The notes beneath the pieces are model-generated. The model had not been told where the DNA came from, did no database searches, and saw nothing but the letters and a program-made list of their open reading frames with translations. Made by a program: the position numbers and the translations under genes. From Agrobacterium tumefaciens (GTDB lineage Bacteria > Pseudomonadota > Alphaproteobacteria > Rhizobiales > Rhizobiaceae), in contig NZ_CP115841.1 of the NCBI RefSeq assembly GCF_013318015.2, positions 2,232,001-2,296,000 of the forward strand: a stretch of DNA of 64,000 nucleotides, written 5' to 3'. Positions 41,588 through 52,582 of this stretch are shown piece by piece (position 1 is the stretch's first letter; every line of letters begins with the position of its first letter).

Positions 41588-41632
41588 GCTTGAAGCGCCC
41601 TGCATCCTTATCTGACGCAGGGCGCTTCAAGC
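41588..41632. repeat. 16-bp perfect palindromic element between mdh and sucC
   Basis: GCTTGAAGCGCCCTGC (41588-41603) and GCAGGGCGCTTCAAGC (41617-41632) are exact complements around a 13-base loop. The sequence style (AGCGCC-TGC-TCC ... GAC-GCA-GGCGCT) resembles abundant intergenic palindromes of Rhizobiales. On the mdh-suc transcript it forms a stem about 22 bases before the sucC ATG, where it could protect or process the mRNA. Confidence 0.75.
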
Positions 41633-41642
41633 TGTTGAATCT

Positions 41643-41689
41643 ACGCATCGTGCCTTCCAAAAATCCAATCCGGTTTTGCGCCGATGCGT
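41643..41689. repeat. Second palindromic element between mdh and sucC
   Basis: ACGCATCG (41643-41650) and CGATGCGT (41682-41689) bracket a 31-base core with opposed A-rich and T-rich parts (CCAAAAA and CCGGTTTTGCG). It abuts the mdh stop and lies 10 bases from the first palindrome, so the spacer is mostly a two-element mosaic. Confidence 0.5.
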
Positions 41690-41696
41690 CAGGCTA

Positions 41697-42671
<975 letters not shown>

Positions 42672-42799
42672 CTAGAGCTTCAATTCAATTTCACCACGCC
42701 ACCGGCAGCCAAATTGTCGCACTTCGATTAGCCCCATTGACCAAAATTGGCAACAGATTCTTTTGGCATGAATATTTTCAATCGTTTAGATCATTATTT

Positions 42800-42817
42800 T
42801 CTTACGTAAACGTAAGA
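42800..42817. promoter_or_regulatory. Inverted repeat upstream of mdh
   Basis: TCTTACG (42800-42806) and CGTAAGA (42811-42817) surround TAAA, about 140 bases upstream of the mdh start and 19 bases past the zapE stop. It could be an operator for the mdh-suc operon or a weak transcript-end structure of zapE. Confidence 0.35.
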
Positions 42818-42835
42818 GAATGCGTCACGAAAGTG

Positions 42836-43999
42836 TCAAACTTTCTGCCGTTTTTCATGGTGGAGCACCAGATAATCTGCACTGCGCATCTCAAACAGGC
42901 GCGAGGCGGTGCGATCGAACTCGAAACCTTCGGTGCCCTTGCGCTTGCCGAGCAGGTCTTCGGGCATGGCCGCAGCGGAGGCGAAGAGGCGGACGCTGTG
43001 ATCGTACAGCGCGTCTATGAGAATGATAAAACGCTTGGTTTCGTTCCGTTTGTCGGCATTGAGAAACGGGATGTGGTCAATGAAGACTGTATCGAAACGA
43101 TTGGCTATCGCGAGAAAATCAGAAGCGCCGAGCGGCTTTTCGCAAAGGTCGGAGAAGGAAAAGCGGGCCACACGGCCGCTGGCGCGCGGCACCAGAATGG
43201 AGCGGCCCTTCATCGGTATTTCAGTCGGCGCGACAAGATGGCCGCCGGTCATGTGCCGCCATGCCATATCCATCGCCTGATCCGCCGCACCGTCGAGTGG
43301 CGTGACATAGACCGGCAGGCTTTCCAGCTTTTCCATGCGGTAATCGGTGGGGCTGTCCAGCGTCACCACTTCCACATGCTTCTTCAGCAAATCGACAAAC
43401 GGCAGAAACAGGCCGCGATTAAGCCCGTCCTTGTAAAGATTGTCGGGCACAACATTGGACGTTGTTACCAATGTGCAGCCATTGGCAAAAAGCTCGCTGA
43501 ACAGCCGGGCGAGGATCATCGCATCGGCAATATCCGTGACGGTGAACTCATCGAAGCAAAGAAGCTCCGCTTCCGCCAGAAGCTGGGCTGCCACTGGAGG
43601 AATGGGATCGGCCTGCTTGGTTTCGCCATTCTTGAGCTTCTGCCGATGCGCGTGCACGCGATTATGGACATCAGCCATGAATTCGTGAAAATGGCAGCGC
43701 CGTTTGGAAGAGACGGGCGCCATCTCGTAGAACATGTCCATCAGCATCGTCTTGCCGCGGCCAACGCTGCCATGGACATACAGTCCCTTGACGAAGGCGG
43801 CCGGGCCAGCCTTGCGAGCGAACATCCAGCCGAGTGCGCTTTTTTTCCTGGCGGGTTTGCGCGCTTTCAAATCGGCAAGGATACGGTCGAGGTGGGCCGC
43901 AACGCCGCGTTGCGCGGCATCCGCCTGCAAGGTGCCAGCTGCCGTCAATGCGTTGAGCTGTTCAACGACACTATGGTTGTAGTCAGGCAATGGCTTCAT
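42836..43999 (-). CDS. zapE: AFG1/ZapE-like ATPase
   Basis: 387 residues. Walker A GSVGRGKTMLMD near 77-88, Walker B LLCFDEFTVTDIADAM near 147-162 and the conserved SNVVPDNLYKDGLNRGLFLPF block identify the AFG1/LACE1 family, called ZapE in bacteria, where it acts on the Z-ring under stress. No membrane helix. The ribosome-binding site is weak. It lies between the Omp19-like gene and mdh on the same strand, a position shared with other Rhizobiales as far as I recall. Confidence 0.9.
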   Translation of the reverse strand: MKPLPDYNHSVVEQLNALTAAGTLQADAAQRGVAAHLDRILADLKARKPARKKSALGWMFARKAGPAAFVKGLYVHGSVGRGKTMLMDMFYEMAPVSSKRRCHFHEFMADVHNRVHAHRQKLKNGETKQADPIPPVAAQLLAEAELLCFDEFTVTDIADAMILARLFSELFANGCTLVTTSNVVPDNLYKDGLNRGLFLPFVDLLKKHVEVVTLDSPTDYRMEKLESLPVYVTPLDGAADQAMDMAWRHMTGGHLVAPTEIPMKGRSILVPRASGRVARFSFSDLCEKPLGASDFLAIANRFDTVFIDHIPFLNADKRNETKRFIILIDALYDHSVRLFASAAAMPEDLLGKRKGTEGFEFDRTASRLFEMRSADYLVLHHEKRQKV

Positions 44000-44086
44000 G
44001 GAAAAGCGCCCCGGTCGCGGACGGACGCCCGCGACGAATGGAATGGCTTGAAACAGGCGAGGCGATCCGGATGCACCGGAGATGCT

Positions 44087-44668
<582 letters not shown>

Positions 44669-44734
44669 TCAAACAAGAAGGCTGAATTATTACCAAAGCC
44701 TTATCTTGCGCAAGCGATGGCTGGGATAATTACC

Positions 44735-44758
44735 ATTTCGGTCGATTTTTACCGAAAT
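44735..44758. promoter_or_regulatory. Inverted repeat upstream of the Omp19-like gene
   Basis: ATTTCGGT (44735-44742) and ACCGAAAT (44751-44758) around an AT-rich 8-base centre, about 105 bp upstream of the lipoprotein start and just past the sdhB terminator. A possible operator; no known consensus is recognised. Confidence 0.3.
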
Positions 44759-44775
44759 TTCCCGCGCCCGGTTGT

Positions 44776-44805
44776 AAAAAAGGGCCGCAGTCCAAACCGC
44801 GGCCC
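44776..44805 (-). terminator. Rho-independent terminator of the sdh operon
   Basis: Read on the minus strand, GGGCCGC (44805-44799) pairs with GCGGCCC (44788-44782) and is followed by TTTTTT. It lies 29 bases after the sdhB stop. Confidence 0.9.
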
Positions 44806-44834
44806 GATAGATTTTCTGTCCAAACGAATCGTCT

Positions 44835-45614
44835 TCAGACGCGACGCTCGACCATCATCTTCTTGATTTCCGCGATCGCCTTGGCCGGGTTGAGACCCTT
44901 CGGGCAAGCCTGCGCACAGTTCATGATGGTGTGGCAGCGATAAAGACGGAACGGATCTTCGAGATCATCAAGACGTTCGCCGGTCGCTTCGTCGCGGCTG
45001 TCGATCAGCCAGCGATAGGCTTGCAGCAGAACGGCGGGGCCGAGGTAACGGTCGCCGTTCCACCAGTAGCTGGGACAGGAAGTGGAGCAGCAGGCGCACA
45101 GAATGCACTCGTAGAGACCGTCGAGCTTCAGGCGGTCCTCATGGCTCTGCTTCCATTCCTTGGCAGGCGCCGGCGAAACCGTCTTCAGCCACGGCTCGAT
45201 GGAGCGGTGCTGCGCGTAGAAGTTCGATAGGTCCGGAACGAGGTCCTTCACCACTGGCATATGCGGCAGCGGATAGACCTTCACCGTTCCCTTGATCTCT
45301 TCCATGCCCTTGGTGCAGGCGAGCGTGTTGGTGCCGTCGATGTTCATAGCGCAGGAACCGCAAATGCCTTCACGGCAGGAGCGGCGCAGCGTCAGCGTCG
45401 GGTCGATATTGTTCTTGATGTACAGCAGCGCATCGAGAACCATCGGCCCGCAATCGTCGATATCGATATAATAGGTATCGATGCGCGGGTTCTGGCCATC
45501 ATCCGGGTTCCAGCGATAGATCCGGTATTCGCGAACGTTCTTGGCACCATCCGGCTTCGGCCAGACTTTGCCTTCGCTGATCTGGGAATTCTTGGGGAGA
45601 GCGAGTTCAACCAT
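44835..45614 (-). CDS. sdhB: Succinate dehydrogenase iron-sulfur subunit
   Basis: 259 residues. All cluster ligands are present: Cys80, 85, 88 and 100 for [2Fe-2S], and Cys170, 173, 176, 180, 227, 233 and 237 for the [4Fe-4S] and [3Fe-4S] clusters ([11 protein letters not shown] and [14 protein letters not shown]). It passes electrons from SdhA to quinone in complex II. GAGGAAC precedes the ATG; a terminator follows. Confidence 0.98.
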   Translation of the reverse strand: MVELALPKNSQISEGKVWPKPDGAKNVREYRIYRWNPDDGQNPRIDTYYIDIDDCGPMVLDALLYIKNNIDPTLTLRRSCREGICGSCAMNIDGTNTLACTKGMEEIKGTVKVYPLPHMPVVKDLVPDLSNFYAQHRSIEPWLKTVSPAPAKEWKQSHEDRLKLDGLYECILCACCSTSCPSYWWNGDRYLGPAVLLQAYRWLIDSRDEATGERLDDLEDPFRLYRCHTIMNCAQACPKGLNPAKAIAEIKKMMVERRV

Positions 45615-45629
45615 ATCCAGTTCCTCAAA

Positions 45630-47471
45630 TCAGTAGACGCGAGCCTTCGGCTCGATCTTTTTCGGATCGATGCCGTCGGCAATCAGGTCGGTGTGAACAG
45701 GGCGGTAGTCGAGCTTGACATCACCTTCAGGGCTGACCCAGGCAAGCGTGTGCTTGCGCCAGTTCACGTCGTCGCGACCGCCGAACGGACCATCGACGAA
45801 ATCCTCGCGGGCATGCGAACCGCGGCTTTCCTTGCGCGCTTCCGCGCCGTAGACCGTGGTGATCGCGTTGGCCATCAGATTGTGCAGCTCGAGCGTTTCC
45901 ACCAGATCGGAGTTCCAGACCATCGACCGGTCGGTGACCTTGACGTCAGGCAGTTCCTTCCAGATGGCGGAAATGCGCTGGCAACCGCTTTCCAGCGATT
46001 CCTGTGTCCGGAATACGGCGGCATCGTCCTGCATGGCGCGCTGCATCTTGTCACGCAGCACCGCCGTCGGCGTCGAGCCGTTGGCATAACGCAGGCTGTC
46101 GAAGCGATCCATGATCTTGTCGCAGGCAGCCGTGTCGAGAGCCGGAACCGGCGCATCGCGGTCGATGACCTGGGCTGCACGGATGGCGGCAGCACGGCCG
46201 AAGACCACAAGGTCGATCAGCGAGTTGGAGCCGAGACGGTTCGCGCCGTGAACCGAGGCGCAACCGGCTTCGCCAACGGCCATCAGGCCGGGAGCGATGC
46301 GTTCCGGGTTCTCGGCGTTGGCGTTCAGCACTTCGCCCCAATAGTTGGTCGGAATGCCGCCCATATTGTAGTGAACGGTCGGCAGGACCGGGATCGGCTC
46401 GCGCGTCACGTCAACGCCGGCGAAAATCTTGGCACTTTCGGAAATGCCCGGAAGACGCTCATGCAGGATCGCCGGATCAAGGTGATCGAGATGCAGGAAG
46501 ATATGGTCCTTGTTCTTGCCGACGCCACGACCCTCGCGGATTTCCATGGTCATGCAGCGAGATACCACGTCACGCGAAGCAAGGTCCTTCGCCGAAGGAG
46601 CATAACGCTCCATGAAGCGCTCGCCTTCGGAGTTGACGAGATAACCGCCCTCGCCGCGCGCGCCTTCGGTGATCAGGCAGCCAGCGCCGTAAATGCCGGT
46701 CGGGTGGAACTGAACGAATTCCATATCCTGAAGCGGCAGGCCGGCACGTGCGATCATACCGCCGCCGTCGCCGGTGCAGGTATGGGCAGACGTTGCCGAG
46801 AAATAGGCGCGGCCGTAACCACCGGTCGCCAGCACCACCATCTTGGCGGAGAAGCGATGGATCGTGCCGTCATCGAGGTTCCACGCCACGACGCCGGTGC
46901 AGCGGCCATCGGGCGCCATAATGAGGTCGAGCGCGAAATATTCGATGAAGAATTCCGCATTATTGCGCAGCGACTGGCCATAAAGCGTGTGCAGAATGGC
47001 GTGGCCGGTACGGTCGGCAGCGGCACAGGTGCGCTGCACCGGCGGGCCTTCGCCGTAGTTCTGCATGTGGCCGCCAAACGGGCGCTGGTAGATCTTGCCT
47101 TCGGCATTGCGCGAGAAGGGCACGCCGTAATGCTCCAGCTCATAGACCGCTTTCGGCGCTTCCATGGCGAGATATTGCATCGCGTCGACGTCGCCCAGCC
47201 AGTCGGAGCCCTTTACGGTGTCGTAAAGGTGCCACTGCCAACAGTCGGGTGTCATGTTGGTGAGAGAAGCGGCGATACCGCCCTGCGCCGCGACCGTGTG
47301 GGAGCGCGTCGGGAAAACCTTGGTGATGCAGGCCGTGCGGAACCCCTGTTCCGCCATGCCGAGCGTTGCGCGCAGACCCGCGCCGCCGGCGCCCACCACG
47401 ATCACGTCATAGGAGTGATCGACGTAGGTGTAAGCCTTGCCATTCTGGGAAGGTGAACTGATCGATGCCAT
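45630..47471 (-). CDS. sdhA: Succinate dehydrogenase flavoprotein subunit
   Basis: 613 residues. FAD-binding [14 protein letters not shown] near 26-39, the covalent-FAD histidine region [31 protein letters not shown] in the active site and [13 protein letters not shown]. It oxidises succinate to fumarate in the TCA cycle and respiratory chain. It sits 7 bases after sdhD and 15 before sdhB. Confidence 0.98.
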   Translation of the reverse strand: MASISSPSQNGKAYTYVDHSYDVIVVGAGGAGLRATLGMAEQGFRTACITKVFPTRSHTVAAQGGIAASLTNMTPDCWQWHLYDTVKGSDWLGDVDAMQYLAMEAPKAVYELEHYGVPFSRNAEGKIYQRPFGGHMQNYGEGPPVQRTCAAADRTGHAILHTLYGQSLRNNAEFFIEYFALDLIMAPDGRCTGVVAWNLDDGTIHRFSAKMVVLATGGYGRAYFSATSAHTCTGDGGGMIARAGLPLQDMEFVQFHPTGIYGAGCLITEGARGEGGYLVNSEGERFMERYAPSAKDLASRDVVSRCMTMEIREGRGVGKNKDHIFLHLDHLDPAILHERLPGISESAKIFAGVDVTREPIPVLPTVHYNMGGIPTNYWGEVLNANAENPERIAPGLMAVGEAGCASVHGANRLGSNSLIDLVVFGRAAAIRAAQVIDRDAPVPALDTAACDKIMDRFDSLRYANGSTPTAVLRDKMQRAMQDDAAVFRTQESLESGCQRISAIWKELPDVKVTDRSMVWNSDLVETLELHNLMANAITTVYGAEARKESRGSHAREDFVDGPFGGRDDVNWRKHTLAWVSPEGDVKLDYRPVHTDLIADGIDPKKIEPKARVY

Positions 47472-47478
47472 GGCCGAT

Positions 47479-47859
47479 TTATCCTGCGAATGCGATTTTC
47501 AGAATGGCGAAGATGCAAAGACCGCCAATGAGAACCGCGAAAAACGTATTGAGCATCAGAAGAACGAGCTTCGAAACCTCGCCGTGAACGTAGTCTTCGA
47601 TGATGACCTGCATGCCGAGCTTCATGTGAATGAGGCCGGAAACCAGCACCAGACCCATGATGACCGCAACGAGAGGGTTGGAAAGCGCCGCCGCAACTTC
47701 CGGATAGGGAGCGCCGGCATATTTGATGAGAAAGACCACGAAGAAGATCAGCAAGGGCACGTTGGCGACGGCCGTAAGGCGCTGGCGCCAGAAATGGTCG
47801 GTGCCTTCCTTGGCGGAGCCGAGGCCACGAACCTTTCCGAGAGGTGTACGCATATCCAT
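47479..47859 (-). CDS. sdhD: Succinate dehydrogenase membrane anchor subunit D
   Basis: 126 residues, three transmembrane helices (about 32-50, 58-80, 98-122). The [22 protein letters not shown] segment carries the histidines and aspartate associated with haem b and quinone binding in SdhD. The N-terminus has the typical [18 protein letters not shown] pattern. It lies between sdhC and sdhA. Confidence 0.95.
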   Translation of the reverse strand: MDMRTPLGKVRGLGSAKEGTDHFWRQRLTAVANVPLLIFFVVFLIKYAGAPYPEVAAALSNPLVAVIMGLVLVSGLIHMKLGMQVIIEDYVHGEVSKLVLLMLNTFFAVLIGGLCIFAILKIAFAG

Positions 47860-47873
47860 GACAGGCTATCTCC

Positions 47874-48266
47874 TTAGCGCACGATCAGGGCGATGACCCA
47901 GATCAGCGCGGTCAGACAGATCGACGCTACAAAGGTCGCCTTGGCGAGTTTCGTGTTGAAGTTCTTCTCGAAGCCATGGCCGAGATCCCACATGAAGTGG
48001 CGAAGGCCGCCCAGCATGTGGTGAACGAGAGCCCAGGTATATCCGATCAGGATAAGCTTGCCGATGATCGTACCCATTGCCCAGCTGACCCAGTCGTAAT
48101 AGGCAGGGCCGGAAGCAAGTGCAATAAGCCACCAGGCGACAAGAAGCGTTCCGAAATAAAGCGCCGCACCCGTGATGCGGTGCACGATGGATGCGACCAT
48201 CGTCGGAATCGGCTTGTAAATTTGAAGATGCGGCGACAGAGGCCGGTTATTTGTCACGTTCGCCAT
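47874..48266 (-). CDS. sdhC: Succinate dehydrogenase cytochrome b556 subunit C
   Basis: 130 residues, three transmembrane helices. Signature RPLSPHLQIYKPIPTMVASIVHRITG near the start and the haem-ligand region HHMLGGLRHFMWDLGHG. The ATG at 48266 has GAGGTT upstream; the frame is open to 48353 but that 29-residue extension is unlike the family. First gene of sdhCDAB. Confidence 0.95.
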   Translation of the reverse strand: MANVTNNRPLSPHLQIYKPIPTMVASIVHRITGAALYFGTLLVAWWLIALASGPAYYDWVSWAMGTIIGKLILIGYTWALVHHMLGGLRHFMWDLGHGFEKNFNTKLAKATFVASICLTALIWVIALIVR

Positions 48267-48572
48267 CAGAACCTCGCGGCGTTTTCCCGTGCACCCGTCA
48301 GATCGGGCGCCCCCAAGCAACAGCACATGACGAAAGAATGTGCATTGCACCAACCGCGACGTTTAATCACATGGGAGCATCACGACAAGCACATTTCATG
48401 ACCGATTCCAATTTAATCGATTGGTTCACGAATTTTTTTTGGAATTTTTTTGCTCGAAAATAAAAAAACGAGCATTTCCAAGATTTACGCCTTCAAAATA
48501 TTTACCTTTACGTAATTTCGAAATCATGTAATTTACTATTCGTTAACCGAAAAAATCCGGAGAATGAGGCTC

Positions 48573-48941
48573 ATGTTACAGCGTCGAATCGCAGCTCTGG
48601 CGGTGATGACTGCAGGCATTATTTTCACGGCACTGCCTCCTGCTGCGGCAGGTGATTTTTATAGTCGCCACCATTATCAGCATCGTCAGTCACAGTTGAG
48701 CTTCTCCACGGACGGACTGCCCTCCACGCTTTCCGGCGGCACTTATGTGGGTGGAATATCCGCCTTGAGAGTCCGCGGGAACGGCAATTATTTCGCGATC
48801 AATGGTGGGCTTTCGCGACAAGGCGCAACCGTCAATATGGGCGCGCAGCTGGCACCGAAGGCGAAAATCATCAACGTCCGCGCCGAAACGACAGGCGACG
48901 CCTGCGATTACCAGCACGGCGTCTGCATCATCAGGCCCTGA
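48573..48941 (+). CDS. Small secreted protein of unknown function
   Basis: About 122 residues. A clear Sec signal peptide (hydrophobic ALAVMTAGIIFTALPPAAA with cleavage after AAA). The mature part is Gly- and Ser-rich with SALRVRGNGNYFAINGGLSRQGATVN, then a C-terminal cysteine pair in GDACDYQHGVCIIRP that could form a disulfide. GGAG lies 10 bases before this ATG; an ATG three codons earlier (48564) is only one base from GGAG. Not recognised as a named family; it is monocistronic and divergent from sdhC. Confidence 0.7.
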   Translation: MLQRRIAALAVMTAGIIFTALPPAAAGDFYSRHHYQHRQSQLSFSTDGLPSTLSGGTYVGGISALRVRGNGNYFAINGGLSRQGATVNMGAQLAPKAKIINVRAETTGDACDYQHGVCIIRP

Positions 48942-48946
48942 TATAA

Positions 48947-49633
48947 TCAGACAAAACGCCAGACGGTGGTCTTTTTGACTTCACTGTCCTCCAGGGCCCG
49001 CGTCACCGGCACCTGATAGGTTGCCTCGGCGTAAAGGCGCTGTTTGGGCAGGTAGGCCCGCCCTGGATCGCCGACGAGTACGGTCACGCCCCTATCCGCC
49101 AGTTCCAGAAACCAAGGCACGAGGAGATCGGCAAAGGCGCGATCATAAAACACGTCGCCCGCCAGCAGAACATCCGCCTCAACCGGCGTCCCAACCAGAT
49201 TGCGGACGGTAAAATCGATGGCCACACCATTGAGAGCCGCATTCAGCCGAATGGCCGTTTCCGTCCACGGATCGATATCGGCGGCGACAACAGCCGCGGC
49301 GCCCGCCTTTACGGCGGCAATGGCGACCAGTCCGGAACCGCTGGCGAAATCCAGCACACGCTTGCCGGAGACACTTTCAGGATGATCGAGAACGTAGCGG
49401 GCAAGCCCCTGTCCACCAGCCCAGGCGAAAGCCCAGAATGGCGGCGGCAGGCCGATCTCCTCCAACTCCTCCTCCGTCTTCAGCCACAGCTCATGTGCTT
49501 CGGTCGCAAGATGAAGGCGCAATTCCGGCACATGTGGTGGATGCATGATGCCGGTATTGTCGAGAATGAAGCGTTCGGGATCGGTCCTCACCGAAAGCTC
49601 AGTCCGGAGATTTCGGTGGATTGGAAAGGCCAC
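48947..49633 (-). CDS. Class-I methyltransferase resembling the METTL20/ETFB lysine methyltransferase
   Basis: 228 residues. Rossmann methyltransferase motifs: VLDFASGSGLVAIAA (motif I, about 90-104), VVAADIDPW and GDVFYDRAF, plus GDPGRAYLP downstream. The overall plan (short N-terminal region, PPPFWAFAWAGGQGLARY before motif I) matches the seven-beta-strand protein lysine methyltransferases of the METTL20 type. An Agrobacterium member is reported in the literature to modify ETF-beta and ribosomal protein L7/L12. The start is uncertain: GTG at 49633 overlaps the EVE gene, while GTG at 49591 lies just after its stop. Confidence 0.78.
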   Translation of the reverse strand: MAFPIHRNLRTELSVRTDPERFILDNTGIMHPPHVPELRLHLATEAHELWLKTEEELEEIGLPPPFWAFAWAGGQGLARYVLDHPESVSGKRVLDFASGSGLVAIAAVKAGAAAVVAADIDPWTETAIRLNAALNGVAIDFTVRNLVGTPVEADVLLAGDVFYDRAFADLLVPWFLELADRGVTVLVGDPGRAYLPKQRLYAEATYQVPVTRALEDSEVKKTTVWRFV

Positions 49634-50042
49634 CCATGCGGCAGACTTCGAGATACTCCTCTTCCGTCACCGGCTGCACCGAAAGCCGCATGGAGGTGAC
49701 CAGCGACATCTTTTCGAGTTTCGGATTGGCCTTCACATCCTTCAGCGAAACAGGTTTCGGCATGTCGCAAACGGCGCGGATATCCACGCAATCCCACTTC
49801 AGATCGCCCTCTGCGGTCGAATCCGGGTGCGAAAGGGCGCAGACTTCCACGATGCCGACGACATCAAGCCCTTCATTCGAGTGGTAGAAAAAACCCTTGT
49901 CGCCGATTTTCATGGCGCGCATGTTGTTGCGGGCCTGATAATTGCGCACGCCGGTCCATTCTTCGCCAGCCTCGCCCTTGGCCTTCTGCATTTCCCAGGA
50001 CCATTTGAACGGCTCAGACTTGTAAAGCCAGTAATTCGCCAT
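49599..50042 (-). CDS. EVE domain protein
   Basis: 147 residues, the whole protein being one EVE (PUA-like) domain: MANYWLYKSEPFKWSWE, GVRNYQARNNMRAMKIGDKGFFYHSNE and PVSLKDVKANPKLEKMSLV. EVE domains in thymocyte nuclear protein 1 relatives are thought to bind modified DNA or RNA bases. It follows yciI-like DNA by 6 bases and precedes the methyltransferase, on one strand. Confidence 0.9.
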   Translation of the reverse strand: MANYWLYKSEPFKWSWEMQKAKGEAGEEWTGVRNYQARNNMRAMKIGDKGFFYHSNEGLDVVGIVEVCALSHPDSTAEGDLKWDCVDIRAVCDMPKPVSLKDVKANPKLEKMSLVTSMRLSVQPVTEEEYLEVCRMGGLSNPPKSPD

Positions 50043-50048
50043 GGCCGG

Positions 50049-50342
50049 TCACGCCCCCGGATTGTTGAAGACCCAGTTATAGGGCTTCACATCCACGCTT
50101 TCGAACAGGCCGGCCTTTGCATAGGGATCGGCATCGGCAAGGGCCTTGGCCGCATCGATGTCGGCAGCTTCCACGATGACAAGGCTGCCATTCGGCTTGC
50201 CTTCGGCATCCAGAAACGGTCCGGCAATCTTCAGCGTGCCTTCGGCGTTCAACTTGTTCAGGTGCTCCAGATGAGCCGGGCGCGTGTCCATGCGCACGTT
50301 CAGATGGCCGGGCTTGTCTTTGCAGATAAAGGCAAACAGCAT
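50049..50342 (-). CDS. YciI-family protein
   Basis: 97 residues, ferredoxin-like dimeric alpha-beta barrel. Begins MLFAFICKDKPGHLNVRMDTRPAHLEH with the conserved His-Asp region, and ends FESVDVKPYNWVFN. The family relates to muconolactone isomerase/YCII; the substrate is unknown. GAGGAGACGAAA before the ATG at 50342 fixes the start, so the 20-codon extension through the palindromic repeat is rejected. Only 6 bases separate it from the EVE gene. Confidence 0.88.
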   Translation of the reverse strand: MLFAFICKDKPGHLNVRMDTRPAHLEHLNKLNAEGTLKIAGPFLDAEGKPNGSLVIVEAADIDAAKALADADPYAKAGLFESVDVKPYNWVFNNPGA

Positions 50343-50360
50343 TTTCGTCTCCTCGCTGGC

Positions 50361-50404
50361 GCATGCCTCCCAAAAGTGTAAGCGGTTTTGGGACCAGGAC
50401 ATGC
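50361..50404. repeat. Rhizobial-type intergenic palindromic element
   Basis: Outer arms GCATG (50361-50365) and CATGC (50400-50404) bracket inner arms TCCCAAAA (50368-50375) and TTTTGGGA (50386-50393). Copies of this kind (GCATG...CCAAAA...GCGGTTTTGG...CATGC) are, from memory, very common between genes in Rhizobiales. It lies between gpsA and the YciI gene. Confidence 0.7.
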
Positions 50405-50428
50405 GTAAAAACTATTCGAAGGCCACAC

Positions 50429-51412
50429 TCATTCAGTGGTGATGGGCCTTGTCATCAATTGTTGCATGGCGCTCGCCACGTCCAGATTGCCGTCGATGAT
50501 GGCCGCAACCGCCTCGGTCACCGGCATATCGACAGCGTGATGTTCGCCGAGCCGGGCGGCAACGGCTGCCGCAAAGGCGCCCTCCACCAGCCCGCCGGAC
50601 ATGTCCTTGCCTTCGCCCCGGCCAAGCGCGATGCCGAAACGCAGGTTTCGCGACTGGTGGCTTGTGGCGGTCAGCACGAGATCGCCGAGGCCGGAAAGAC
50701 CGCGCACGGTATCGGCCTTGCCGCCCATGGCAACGACCAGACGCGACATCTCGGCAAGCCCCCGCGAAATCAACGCCGCCCGTGCGGAATCGCCGAGGCC
50801 CGCACCTTCCACGATGCCGGCGGCAATGGCGAGCACATTCTTCAGCGCGCCGCCAAGCTGCACGCCCGTGCGGTCGGTCGAGGCATAAAGCCTGAAGGTT
50901 CTGCCGGAAATCGTGGTCGCCAGCCGCTCGGCGATGACAGCGTCTTCCGCCGCTATCGCCATCGCCGTCGGCAGTCCGCGCGCGATATCGGCCGCAAAAC
51001 CCGGACCGGAGAGAACGGCGATTGGATGATGCGGCAGTTCCGCTTCCAGAAGTTCCGTCAGCAGCCGGCCGGACACCCGGTCGATGCCCTTGGCGCAGGT
51101 AACGATGATACAATCGTTAGCCAGATAAGGACCGTAATGGCGCGCCGCATCGGCATGGGCCTGAGAGGGCATGGCAAACAACACGATGCCTGCATCGGCC
51201 AGCACATCCGGCTCAACGGAAAATTCCAGCGCATCCGGCAGGTCTACACCCGGCAGGACAGCCTCGTGAATACGATCAGCCCTAAGATCGGCCATCAGGG
51301 ACGCATCACGGCCGAGCAGGGTCACGTCATGCCGGTTCTCCAGCGCGATGACGACGGCGAGCGCGGTTCCGAAGGCGCCAGCGCCGATGACGACGATTTT
51401 CTCCCGCTGCAT
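50429..51412 (-). CDS. gpsA: Glycerol-3-phosphate dehydrogenase [NAD(P)+]
   Basis: 327 residues. N-terminal Rossmann motif GAGAFGTAL (8-16), the IIVTCAKGI segment with the catalytic lysine, and C-terminal domain motifs [14 protein letters not shown] and [14 protein letters not shown]. It makes sn-glycerol-3-phosphate for phospholipid synthesis. Its ATG overlaps the tsaD stop by one base, so translation is coupled. Confidence 0.96.
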   Translation of the reverse strand: MQREKIVVIGAGAFGTALAVVIALENRHDVTLLGRDASLMADLRADRIHEAVLPGVDLPDALEFSVEPDVLADAGIVLFAMPSQAHADAARHYGPYLANDCIIVTCAKGIDRVSGRLLTELLEAELPHHPIAVLSGPGFAADIARGLPTAMAIAAEDAVIAERLATTISGRTFRLYASTDRTGVQLGGALKNVLAIAAGIVEGAGLGDSARAALISRGLAEMSRLVVAMGGKADTVRGLSGLGDLVLTATSHQSRNLRFGIALGRGEGKDMSGGLVEGAFAAAVAARLGEHHAVDMPVTEAVAAIIDGNLDVASAMQQLMTRPITTE

Positions 51413-52509
51413 CAGGCCTTGGCTCCCCTTTTGCCGAAACCGATCAATGTCTCCGCGCTGCCATCAAGCGGCCAGCGCGAGCGCGGCGCGATCTCCAGCG
51501 CATCGGGTTCCCGGCCGCATGCCATCCGCTCCAGACCGGCCCAGGCAATCATCGCGGCATTGTCGGTGCAGAGCCGGTGCGGCGGTGCGACAAAGCGGAA
51601 CCCGTGGGCATCACAAAGCGCCTGGAGGGTCTGGCGGATTTCCGTATTGGCGGCAACGCCGCCGGCCACGACCAAAGCGGGCTCCGTCTCGAGATTCGGA
51701 AACTCTTCCTTAAAGCGGGCAAGGCCACGACCGATACGGTCCTTGAGCGTGCGTGACACCGCCTTCTGGAAGGAGGCGCAGATATCGGCAATATCCTGAT
51801 CCGAAAGCGGAGCGATCGCGGTTGCCGCCTGCCGCACCGCTGTCTTCAGACCGGAGAAGGAAAAATCGAGTCTCGTCTCGCCGACCATCGGGCGCGGCAG
51901 TGCAAAACGGTCAGGGTTGCCTTTCGCTGCTGCCTTTTCAACCGCAGGCCCGCCGGGATAGGGCAATCCCAGAAGCTTCGCAGTCTTGTCGAAGGCTTCC
52001 CCAAGCGCGTCATCAATGGTCGTACCCCAGCGCTCGTATTCACCCACACCGCGAACCAGCACGAGCTGGGTGTGGCCGCCGGAGACCAGCAGCATCAGAT
52101 AGGGGAAGGAAAGACCGTCGGTCAGACGCGCCGTCAGCGCATGGCCTTCGAGATGGTTGATGGCGTAAAGCGGCTTGTCTGCAGCCTTCGCAATCGCCTT
52201 GCCGGTCATCAGGCCCACCAGCAGACCGCCAATGAGGCCGGGGCCGGATGTGGCCGCGATGGCATCGACGTCCGCAAGGGTGACACCCGCCTGTTCCAGC
52301 GCTTCTTCCACCAGCGTGTCCAGCGCCTCGACATGGGCGCGGGCAGCAATTTCGGGCACCACGCCGCCATAGGCGCTGTGTTCCTCAAGCTGCGACAAAA
52401 CGACGTCGGACACGATCTCGCCACGTCCGTCCGCATGCCGAACCACAATGGATGCAGCGGTTTCGTCACAGCTTGTCTCTATGCCGAGGATACGAAGAAA
52501 GCGGGTCAT
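51412..52509 (-). CDS. tsaD: tRNA N6-threonylcarbamoyladenosine transferase
   Basis: 365 residues. Kae1/TsaD ASKHA-fold protein that places threonylcarbamoyl on A37 of ANN-decoding tRNAs. [14 protein letters not shown] at the start, iron-binding histidines in NHLEGHA near 114-119, [11 protein letters not shown] and [10 protein letters not shown] are all present. The ATG at 52509 is preceded by an in-frame TTG. It is divergent from hemC with about 73 bases between. Confidence 0.97.
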   Translation of the reverse strand: MTRFLRILGIETSCDETAASIVVRHADGRGEIVSDVVLSQLEEHSAYGGVVPEIAARAHVEALDTLVEEALEQAGVTLADVDAIAATSGPGLIGGLLVGLMTGKAIAKAADKPLYAINHLEGHALTARLTDGLSFPYLMLLVSGGHTQLVLVRGVGEYERWGTTIDDALGEAFDKTAKLLGLPYPGGPAVEKAAAKGNPDRFALPRPMVGETRLDFSFSGLKTAVRQAATAIAPLSDQDIADICASFQKAVSRTLKDRIGRGLARFKEEFPNLETEPALVVAGGVAANTEIRQTLQALCDAHGFRFVAPPHRLCTDNAAMIAWAGLERMACGREPDALEIAPRSRWPLDGSAETLIGFGKRGAKA

Positions 52510-52582
52510 CAATTCTGTTCGTTCATTGCGATCATGCGCTGAGTTGGTCTAAGACAACTCCGGTAACAATGGATAGACGCGG

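Noticed and set aside
45261..47456. 731-codon open frame on the plus strand
   Set aside because: It is antisense to sdhB/sdhA, which are certain genes. The frame is a by-product of GC-rich codon use and shows no family motif.
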